Shown piece after piece: positions 1 through 5,463 of a DNA stretch of 10,418 bases (positions are counted from its first letter, which is position 1; every line of letters starts with the position of its first letter). The stretch is from positions 1 to 10,418 of the forward strand of contig DFWB01000260.1 in assembly GCA_002380675.1 (NCBI GenBank). Reading direction: 5' to 3'. The translations under genes were made by a program, and so were the position numbers. The notes beneath the pieces are model-generated. The model worked only from the letters and a program-made list of their open reading frames with translations. It was not told the DNA's origin and searched no databases. Source of the stretch: Akkermansiaceae bacterium UBA4145. Lineage in GTDB: Bacteria; Verrucomicrobiota; Verrucomicrobiia; Verrucomicrobiales; Akkermansiaceae.

Positions 1-42
1 CCGCGAAGAAGGCTGCAAAGAAAGTTCCCGCGAAGAAGGCTG
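1..42 (+). repeat. Short direct repeat encoding the Lys/Ala tail
   Basis: The 15-base unit ccgcgaagaaggctg occurs exactly at 1-15 and again at 28-42, a period of 27 bases or nine codons. It encodes part of the AKKA-type tail of the DksA-like protein. The repeat reaches the left edge, so more copies may lie upstream. Such coding repeats change length easily by slippage or recombination. Confidence 0.6.
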
Positions 43-530
43 TAGCCAAGAAGGTTGCGCCCAGAAAGCCTGTTAAATTAACGCTTTTCGTTAAAAAGCA
101 GCGGCAGCGTCTTCTTGACCTTCAGGACGAGCTGATGGACGCCATGTATGGGGTTCAGCAGGAAACCCTCCGTAATGGTTCTTCGGGTGGAGAGGCATCG
201 GTAAGCGGAACCCATCTGGGTGACGCAGGTAGCGACGCTTATGACCGTGATTTTGCGCTGAACCTTCTTTCCAAGGAGCAGGATGCCCTCCAGGAGATAC
301 AGGCGGCTTTGGAACGTATCGCGGATGGATCTTACGGAATATGTGGGCTGTCAGGAAAAAGAATTCCTCAGGCTCGTTTGGAGGCGATACCATTTGCCCG
401 TCTCACGGTAGAGTGCCAGTCCAAGTGGGAGCAGGAGAATCCTAATCGGAAATTCCGGAGCTCTGATGCGGTAGGGTTTGGAGCCGCTGCATCTGGCTCT
501 TCAGCAGTTTCTCTTGACGGAAGCGCCTGA
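1..530 (+). CDS. DksA/TraR-like protein with Lys/Ala-rich N-terminal tail and degenerate zinc finger (5' end outside window)
   Basis: The frame is open from the left edge (first full codon at 3) to TGA 528-530, so the true start lies upstream; the ATG at 135 is internal. The visible N-terminus is a basic Lys/Ala tail (repeated AKKA/KKV units, about 3-100), resembling histone-H1-like tails. It is followed by a helical segment and then a DksA-type core: a coiled-coil part (SDAYDRDFAL, about 234-260), the ALERIADGSYGIC stretch (about 306-344), and RLEAIPFAR. In canonical DksA the finger is CxxC-x17-CxxC. Here the four positions read Cys (342), Ser (351), Thr (405), Cys (414), so two zinc ligands are missing. 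The C-terminus is a Gly/Ala/Ser-rich tail. DksA proteins enter the RNA polymerase secondary channel and work with ppGpp; whether this one does is inference. Family assignment is firm, function is not. Confidence 0.85.
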   Translation, partial: AKKAAKKVPAKKAVAKKVAPRKPVKLTLFVKKQRQRLLDLQDELMDAMYGVQQETLRNGSSGGEASVSGTHLGDAGSDAYDRDFALNLLSKEQDALQEIQAALERIADGSYGICGLSGKRIPQARLEAIPFARLTVECQSKWEQENPNRKFRSSDAVGFGAAASGSSAVSLDGSA

Positions 531-560
531 TCCGCTAGGTTTCCCGCCCTTTTCGCAACC

Positions 561-734
561 ATGCCACGCGACATCATCATTCTCGAATGCACCGAAGCTA
601 AGGCGGAGGGCAAACAGCCTTCCCGCTACGCTACTACCCGGAACAAGAAAAGTCTGCGGACACCGGGGAGGCTTGAGAAAGTAAAGTTCAATCACTACCT
701 AAAGCGTAGAACGCTCCATCGCGAACTTCGCTAA
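561..734 (+). CDS. rpmG: 50S ribosomal protein bL33, cysteine-poor (C-minus) form
   Basis: ATG 561 to TAA 732-734 encodes 57 aa beginning MPRDIIILECTEAKAEGK and ending KRRTLHRELR, the typical length and sequence of bL33. Clear landmarks are the TTRNKK segment (residues 25-30), TPGRLEKVKF (39-43 at its end) and the C-terminal TLHRE motif. bL33 is a small protein of the large subunit near the E site. Zinc-binding forms carry two CxxC pairs. Here only Cys10 remains: its partner is Ala13 and the second pair is Asn44/Leu47, so this is a zinc-free form. There is no obvious Shine-Dalgarno sequence before the start. The gene sits 30 bases after the DksA-like gene and 9 bases before rpsR, so co-transcription is likely. 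Confidence 0.95.
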   Translation: MPRDIIILECTEAKAEGKQPSRYATTRNKKSLRTPGRLEKVKFNHYLKRRTLHRELR

Positions 735-743
735 CGACTGATC

Positions 744-986
744 ATGAGTGAGCCCAAGACCAAGGAGCGCCGGATTGCTTTCCGGAAGGCGAATAAGAGG
801 ATGACGCGGAAGCGGCTCGATCTCCAGATCGAGCAGATTACTTACCTTAACCCTAATGTTCTCGCAAAGTTCACCACTGAGACGGGAAAAATTCTTCCGC
901 GGAAGGTGACCGGGGTGTCTGCCAAGATGCATCGTAAGATCACTCGTGAGATCAAGCGGGCCCGGGCTGTAAGTCTGCTGCCCTGA
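744..986 (+). CDS. rpsR: 30S ribosomal protein bS18, cysteine-free
   Basis: ATG 744 to TGA 984-986 encodes 80 aa. The family core is clear: a basic N-terminus, ITYLNPNVLAKFTTETGKI (about residues 32-50), the RKVTG turn, then the conserved C-terminal helix REIKRARAVSLLP. bS18 binds 16S rRNA with bS6 on the platform of the small subunit. The protein contains no cysteine, so it belongs to the zinc-free type. The usual partners rpsF and ssb are absent; instead rpmG lies 9 bases upstream. No good Shine-Dalgarno sequence precedes the start, so translation may be coupled to rpmG. A hairpin follows 14 bases after the stop. Confidence 0.95.
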   Translation: MSEPKTKERRIAFRKANKRMTRKRLDLQIEQITYLNPNVLAKFTTETGKILPRKVTGVSAKMHRKITREIKRARAVSLLP

Positions 987-1000
987 TTCTTCTCCTGAAT

Positions 1001-1020
1001 GCCTGACCGAATAGTCAGGC
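1001..1020 (+). terminator. Perfect hairpin between rpsR and folE2 (weak terminator or operator)
   Basis: The arms gcctgac (1001-1007) and gtcaggc (1014-1020) are exact reverse complements around the six-base loop cgaata. The stem starts 14 bases after the rpsR stop, which suits a terminator or 3' stabiliser, but no run of T follows, so intrinsic termination would be weak. As double-stranded DNA it is a 20-bp inverted repeat about 33 bases before folE2 and could equally be an operator. Confidence 0.4.
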
Positions 1021-1052
1021 TCAATGGTAGCGTCATGGTCTAGCTGGCCCCC

Positions 1053-1841
1053 ATGGGATCGATGCAGGAGCTGACTGACACGCAGAACGAGAGGGACGAT
1101 CGCAATCTGCCTATCGATCGGGTAGGGATCAAGTCCTTGAAGCACCCTGTCGCGGTTGTGGGTCGGGATGGCGATCTCCAGCATACTGTGGCAGATGTCT
1201 CATTGGCTGTGAACCTACCCCATGAAAAGAGGGGGACGCACATGAGTCGTTTTGTTGAGGTCCTCAACGAGCATGGAAACTGCCTGGACGTGAGGGAGCC
1301 GGGGATGGTGCCACGCGAGCTTCAGAGACGCCTCAAAGCAGAGAGCGCATGGGTCAGTTACCAATTCCCTTTCTTTCGCTCCAAGCGGGCTCCTGTAACG
1401 GAGAAAGAGAGTAGCCTTAGCTATGAGGTTCGCTTTGAAATCGAAGCAGGAAAGACAGAGGATTTTGTCCTTACGGTTATGGTGCCGGTCACGACTCTGT
1501 GTCCATGCTCGAAGGCCATCAGTGAACGAGGAGCCCATAATCAGAGGGGCATCGTTACCTATTCACTCAGGTCCTCGCAGGTAATCTGGATTGAGGATGC
1601 GATTGAGACGGTTGAGGAGTCTGCGAGTTCAGAGCTCTACAGCCTTTTGAAGCGCCCCGACGAAAAAGCGGTAACAGAACGAGCCTATGACCATCCTGTG
1701 TTCGTAGAGGACTTGGTGAGAAATGTGGCAAGGAGGTCTGCGGAACAGGGGTCAATTTCTTGGTACAGGGTTGAGGCTGAGAATTTTGAATCTATCCACA
1801 ACCATAGTGCCTACGCCGAAATCGAGAATGAGCCAGGGTGA
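1053..1841 (+). CDS. folE2: GTP cyclohydrolase FolE2 (type IB)
   Basis: This 262-aa protein is a tunnelling-fold GTP cyclohydrolase of the FolE2/MptA type. It converts GTP to 7,8-dihydroneopterin triphosphate, the first step toward folate and also the precursor of queuosine. Family signatures are the N-terminal DTQNERDDRNLPIDRVG (about 10-25), HEKRGTHMSRFVEVL (57-71), LCPCSKAIS (149-157), GAHNQRG (160-166), LKRPDEKAVTE (199-209) and ESIHNHSAYA (246-255). By spacing, Cys150, His162, Glu204, Glu246 and His249 match the active-site metal-ligand set described for the Neisseria enzyme. FolE2 enzymes can use metals other than zinc, unlike FolE1. The start is ATG 1053 or ATG 1062; neither has a good Shine-Dalgarno sequence. 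The stop overlaps the next gene (TGATG). A possible control site is the 1001-1020 inverted repeat. Confidence 0.95.
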   Translation: MGSMQELTDTQNERDDRNLPIDRVGIKSLKHPVAVVGRDGDLQHTVADVSLAVNLPHEKRGTHMSRFVEVLNEHGNCLDVREPGMVPRELQRRLKAESAWVSYQFPFFRSKRAPVTEKESSLSYEVRFEIEAGKTEDFVLTVMVPVTTLCPCSKAISERGAHNQRGIVTYSLRSSQVIWIEDAIETVEESASSELYSLLKRPDEKAVTERAYDHPVFVEDLVRNVARRSAEQGSISWYRVEAENFESIHNHSAYAEIENEPG

Positions 1842-2269
1842 TGGGGGAGGCGAACGAGAAAGAGGAGTCCTTGCGGAGCCCATACATCAGTCTTCCAGGA
1901 ATTACAGGGATGCCTGATATCGGCGAGATTCTCGCTCATATGCCGGCAGAAGCGCAGCATCGGTTTGAGTCTGCAGGAGAATTTGTGAAGCGACTGGCCC
2001 ACCGGGTTCAAAAGTGGAGAGAGCGTCTGGCTGAGGATGAGCAGCCTGCGATTCTCTGTATTCTTGCTAACGGGAGCGCCATAGAGGTCCGCTCAGTAGG
2101 AGAAGATGGACATTCGGGAGTCGTAGTGGAAGGAATCCTCGATGGGGCCTCCTGTATGTTCGTGTCGCACCAGGCAAGTCTCCAGATTTTATGCTATACT
2201 CAGACGGTAGAGCCGGAGGAAAGGCGGAAGATTGGATTCCATGTTGGCGGGGAGGAAATCGAGGTCTGA
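1841..2269 (+). CDS. Uncharacterised 142-aa protein coupled to folE2; possible Sm-like C-terminal half
   Basis: I do not recognise this family with confidence. ATG 1841 shares its A with the folE2 stop (TGATG), which points to translational coupling; an in-frame GTG at 1838 is an alternative. The first half is polar and probably helical (AEAQHRFESAGEFVKRLAHR, then VQKWRERLAED). The second half reads like short beta strands: AILCILANGSAIEVRSVG, GVVVEGILDGASCMFVSH, ASLQILCYTQTVE. An NG turn followed later by an H-x-A-type stretch recalls the Hfq/Sm strand layout (LVNGIKL ... KHAISTVV), but with about four extra residues and low identity, so this is speculation. There is no signal peptide or membrane segment, so it is probably cytoplasmic. 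Its stop lies 9 bases from the stop of the convergent ABC ATPase gene. Confidence 0.75.
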   Translation: MGEANEKEESLRSPYISLPGITGMPDIGEILAHMPAEAQHRFESAGEFVKRLAHRVQKWRERLAEDEQPAILCILANGSAIEVRSVGEDGHSGVVVEGILDGASCMFVSHQASLQILCYTQTVEPEERRKIGFHVGGEEIEV

Positions 2270-2278
2270 GAGCATCGG

Positions 2279-3274
2279 CTAGCGACCAACGCACCCCGGG
2301 CAGTTTTGCACAAAGTGCCCCTTGGAGACTTCCTTGAGTTCAGGTCGTTCATCTGTCAGGCAGAGGCTCTGATCCCCGATCGTGTTGCGTGGAGTGAAGG
2401 AGCAGTAATTGGGCTCTTGAGAGAGGTCCGGAGGAACGCCCGGAATCGTATACAGAGAGTCGCCACTCTTGTGAGTAGCTGGAATGCTCTTCAATAGTGA
2501 GCGGGTATAGGCATGAAGAGGTCTGGAGAAGAGTTCACTCGTCTGTGCGTGTTCTACGATCTGGCCTGCATACATGACGTTCACCAAGTCGCAGCTTTCC
2601 GAGACCACAGCCAGATCGTGGGTGATAAGGATGATGGACAGTCCGAGAGCTTTTTGGCGTTCTTTCAGGAGATCAAGGACCTGCTTTTGAACGGTTACAT
2701 CGAGTGCTGTTGTGGGTTCGTCCGCGATCAGAATTTCAGGTCTAGTGATGAGAGCCATTGCGATCATGACCCGTTGCCGCATTCCACCGGAGAATTCGTG
2801 CGGATAAGCATGAATCCGTTTGGATGCTTCAGGTATTCCGACCTCTTCTAATGCCATGATCGCTCTTTTTAAGGCATCTGCCCCACTTACATTCTCATGA
2901 ATTTCCAACGGTTCGGTCAGCTGTTTGGAAATTTTGAGGTATGGATTCAGAGATGTCATGGGGTCCTGAAAGATCATCGAGATCTTCTTGCCCCGAATAC
3001 TAGCTAGCTCTTTCTCGGAGCTGGCGAGAAGATCAAGGCCTGCACGATCACCGCTTCCCCGGAAAATGGCGCTCCCGCCGTGAATTTTTCCTGGAGGTTG
3101 CGGAATCAGTCCCAGAAGGGAGTAGCAAGTCACACTTTTCCCCGAGCCGGATTCGCCGACGATGCCGACTGTTTGTCCAGCCTCTAGCGAAAAAGAGATG
3201 TCCTCTACCGCATGGACGACCCCTGCCCGCGTATGGAATCTGGTAGTCAGGTTGTTGACCTCGAGTATGGGCAT
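2279..3274 (-). CDS. Peptide-type ABC transporter ATP-binding protein (OppD/DppD family)
   Basis: This is a complete ABC ATPase of about 331 aa (from ATG 3274). It carries Walker A GESGSGKS (residues 40-47), the Q-loop FQDPMTSLNP (Gln103), signature FSGGMRQR (161-168), Walker B ILIADEP with catalytic Glu186, and the H-loop THDLAVV (His219). FQDPMTSLNP and the oligopeptide/dipeptide C-terminal extension place it in the OppD/DppD group, which powers import of peptides or nickel. The C-terminal cysteine motif, normally CPFxPRC, is CSFTPRN, so one expected Cys is Asn; other Cys follow (CLTDERPEL, NCPGC). An in-frame TTG at 3316 would add 14 residues, but MPILEVNNLTTRF is the usual family start. 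A GGAAGGAG sequence lies just after the der stop with no in-frame start at normal distance. No permease, binding protein or OppF is in the window. It is third in the minus-strand train. Confidence 0.9.
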   Translation of the reverse strand: MPILEVNNLTTRFHTRAGVVHAVEDISFSLEAGQTVGIVGESGSGKSVTCYSLLGLIPQPPGKIHGGSAIFRGSGDRAGLDLLASSEKELASIRGKKISMIFQDPMTSLNPYLKISKQLTEPLEIHENVSGADALKRAIMALEEVGIPEASKRIHAYPHEFSGGMRQRVMIAMALITRPEILIADEPTTALDVTVQKQVLDLLKERQKALGLSIILITHDLAVVSESCDLVNVMYAGQIVEHAQTSELFSRPLHAYTRSLLKSIPATHKSGDSLYTIPGVPPDLSQEPNYCSFTPRNTIGDQSLCLTDERPELKEVSKGHFVQNCPGCVGR

Positions 3275-3377
3275 GGAGACAGTGTGTACGCTCTGAGAAG
3301 CAGGATCAACGATCAAGGCGGGATAAGGGTCTGCGATGTCGATTGACCCGGACGAGAAACACTCTCCTTCCTTGGAA

Positions 3378-4769
3378 TTATTGCCTTTCGGGTTTTCTAC
3401 GGGACCGAACTGAGAAATTGATAGGAATTCCTAGAGAGGGGTTCTCCTTGCGAAGCGTATTTTCAAGGTAAGACTGATAGGTATCTCCAAGGAGGCGCTT
3501 GTCGTTTACAAATAAGATGTAAAGAGGCACTGGCACGGCGGAATACCGGTCATTGATCGCGGCGGTACCGTAAAGAATCTTGAGCCGCCTCCGGTGGCGC
3601 TTGCTGGTGGGCGGGGGATTGCGTCGAAGCGCATCGCTCAGAAGACGATTAAGCTCCCCCGTTCCCATGATCTTCTGTGATCCTTCCCTCACCTTTTTTA
3701 TCGAACCAAAAATCCTGTCGAGTTCCTGTCGCTCTCTCGCAGAAACGCAGATGAAAGGTGCGTAGTGGAGGAAGAAGAGTTCATTCCTGATCGTCTCCTC
3801 GGCCTCTTCCATTCGAGCGCTTCTGGGAGCATCGGGATGGTAGAGGTCCCACTTGTTCGCTACGATAATGCAGGGTTTTTGTTCTTTCTGTACGAGACGG
3901 GCTATTTTGCGATCCTGCGCGGTAATTCCGGCGGCTATATCGACGACTAGCAGGCAGAGATCTGCCCGGCGGATTGATCGTTCGGCTCGCATGGCAGAAA
4001 AGACTTCCACGGATGTATCCATTCGCGAGCGCTGGCGCAAACCTGCGGTATCGATCAGAGTGTGACGTTCACCTGCGCGATCGTAAGGGATATCAACCGC
4101 ATCGCGGGTAGTGCCGGCAACCTCCGACACAATGGTCCTGTCGTCGTCTAGGATTGCATTGACCAACGAAGATTTCCCGGCATTGGGCCTTCCAATCACA
4201 ACAATCTTGAGGCCAGTAACACGAGATGCCTCCTCAGCTTCATGTATTGATTCAGCAAATGGGGTCAGACGGCTGTCGATAGCGCCAATAAGTAGTCTGA
4301 TGTTTCTCCCGTGGGCTGCCGACACGGAAATCCCGTCGCCGAGTCCAAGTCCTGCAAAATCTCCTGCAACGTGATCGAGTTCCTGATGGTCGCTTTTGTT
4401 AATAACGAGACACACCTTGTCGGCGGCTTTGCGGAGTTGCTGGGCGATGGCCTGATCGACGGGGGTTGATCCCTCCCGGGCATCGACAAGGAAAAGTATG
4501 ATATCAGAAGTATCAATCGCGATCTCTGCTTCAGTGCTGACCGCCTCGGAAAAGTCAGCATCAGCAAGAGCTCCGATGCCTCCGGTGTCCACCAGATCAC
4601 AGGGTACGGCAGTTAAGTTACAGGGGGAAGAGACTCGATCCCGGGTCACCCCCGGTTCATCATGTACAATTGAGATGCTTCGACCAGCCAAGCGATTGAA
4701 CAAGGCAGACTTGCCTACGTTGGGGCGTCCAACGAGTGCTACTACGGGCTTCCGAATACTGGGTTTCAT
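3378..4769 (-). CDS. der: Ribosome biogenesis GTPase Der (EngA)
   Basis: This 463-aa protein has the unique double-GTPase layout of Der, which assists assembly of the 50S subunit. Domain 1: GRPNVGKS (14-21), switch PGVTRDR (39-45), DTGG (61-64), NKSD (124-127), SAA (150-152). Domain 2: GRPNAGKS (193-200), GTTRDAV (219-225), DTAG (240-243), NKWD (305-308), SARE (343-346). The C-terminal KH-like domain follows (about 365-455: NPPPTSK, LKILYGTA, PLYILFVND, YLENTLR) and ends in a basic tail. Length and order match the family and every motif is intact. The ATG (4767-4769) is 12 bases after the pgsA-like stop, with an AGGA just before it at a short distance, so the two genes are probably co-transcribed. 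103 bases separate der from the following ABC ATPase. Confidence 0.98.
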   Translation of the reverse strand: MKPSIRKPVVALVGRPNVGKSALFNRLAGRSISIVHDEPGVTRDRVSSPCNLTAVPCDLVDTGGIGALADADFSEAVSTEAEIAIDTSDIILFLVDAREGSTPVDQAIAQQLRKAADKVCLVINKSDHQELDHVAGDFAGLGLGDGISVSAAHGRNIRLLIGAIDSRLTPFAESIHEAEEASRVTGLKIVVIGRPNAGKSSLVNAILDDDRTIVSEVAGTTRDAVDIPYDRAGERHTLIDTAGLRQRSRMDTSVEVFSAMRAERSIRRADLCLLVVDIAAGITAQDRKIARLVQKEQKPCIIVANKWDLYHPDAPRSARMEEAEETIRNELFFLHYAPFICVSARERQELDRIFGSIKKVREGSQKIMGTGELNRLLSDALRRNPPPTSKRHRRRLKILYGTAAINDRYSAVPVPLYILFVNDKRLLGDTYQSYLENTLRKENPSLGIPINFSVRSRRKPERQ

Positions 4770-4781
4770 AGTCCTGTTATT

Positions 4782-5384
4782 TTATGGACGAGATTTTTCC
4801 TGATGGAGTATCTGCACTCCTTGAAGAATGCTCTGATGGGTAGCCAGAACGATAAAGGCCGAGGTTACGACCACAGGATAAATTGGATTGATAGGAATGA
4901 TTTTCAGTCCTGTCCATGAGACGGTGAACATGATTGAAGCCGTGCAGGCTTTTCCTGTCCAATGCGGTTTTATCTCAACGGAACGGTTTAGATAGCGCAG
5001 AATTGCTATTCCGCCCCAGACAACGGCATCCCGGAGAAAGACAAGCCCAACGAACCAGGCAGGGATCTTCCAGTTTTCACCCCACGGGAGAAGAAAGAGG
5101 ATCGTTACGGCGGTGAGAATGAGGAGCTTATCTGCGAACGGGTCAAGGAATGCGCCAAGGCGGGTTCGCTGGTTGTAGCGGCGAGCAATGACCCCATCGG
5201 CGTAATCCGTCATTGCGGCGACAAAAAATATCCCCACAGCCAACCAGTGGAGGGCCTCGTTGGGGTTGCCTGATTTTACGCTCATTCCATAGGAGACTGC
5301 AGGAATCGCAAAGACTGGAACCAGAATGGTCCGGAGAAGGGTAAGGTAGGTGGCCGCAGTCACGGTAGGGGTTAACTTAGCCAA
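4782..5384 (-). CDS. pgsA: CDP-alcohol phosphatidyltransferase, probably phosphatidylglycerophosphate synthase
   Basis: This is a small inner-membrane enzyme of about 200 aa with several hydrophobic segments. The complete CDP-alcohol phosphotransferase motif is present: Asp60, Asp63-Gly64, Ala67-Arg68, Gly77, Asp81 and Asp85, with the normal DxxDG-x2-AR-x8-G-x3-D-x3-D spacing. The N-terminal LTLLRTILVPVFAIP resembles PgsA, which makes phosphatidylglycerophosphate from CDP-diacylglycerol and glycerol-3-phosphate, the entry to anionic phospholipids. Phosphatidylserine synthase or another family member cannot be excluded, since the motif does not fix the acceptor. The longest start is TTG 5384 (MAKLTP); GTG 5363 gives a start closer to typical PgsA lengths. 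It is first in the minus-strand train before der and divergent from rsmA. Confidence 0.85.
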   Translation of the reverse strand: MAKLTPTVTAATYLTLLRTILVPVFAIPAVSYGMSVKSGNPNEALHWLAVGIFFVAAMTDYADGVIARRYNQRTRLGAFLDPFADKLLILTAVTILFLLPWGENWKIPAWFVGLVFLRDAVVWGGIAILRYLNRSVEIKPHWTGKACTASIMFTVSWTGLKIIPINPIYPVVVTSAFIVLATHQSILQGVQILHQEKSRP

Positions 5385-5463
5385 GAGAGTGGCAGGTGGC
5401 GAGTGCTTGATCTCCAGTCTCTCGTTTCTTGCCCCATCGGAAGGGTTCCTTCATTATTTCCCC
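5385..5463. promoter_or_regulatory. Divergent intergenic region between pgsA-like gene and rsmA
   Basis: This is the only divergent gap in the window, so promoters for both transcripts are expected here or just inside the genes. On the plus strand, TTGCCC (5429-5434) and CATTAT (5452-5457) are 17 bases apart, each matching the sigma-70 consensus at four of six positions. If used, the transcript would start almost at the proposed rsmA GTG (5464). A small inverted repeat, gaagg-gtt-ccttc (5440-5452), overlaps the only Shine-Dalgarno-like sequence, GGAAGG (5439-5444). No convincing minus-strand promoter is visible. This is positional and consensus-level evidence only. Confidence 0.3.

Noticed and set aside
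135..530. A complete DksA-like gene starting at ATG 135
   Set aside because: The same frame is open back to the left edge and encodes a continuous Lys/Ala-rich tail, so 135 is internal.
699..1184. 161-codon open frame on the minus strand
   Set aside because: It lies antisense to rpsR and the folE2 start, both firmly identified, and its translation shows no family pattern.
4265..4600. 111-codon minus-strand frame and several plus-strand frames within 3580-4803
   Set aside because: All are alternative-frame or antisense shadows of der, whose two GTPase domains account for the sequence.
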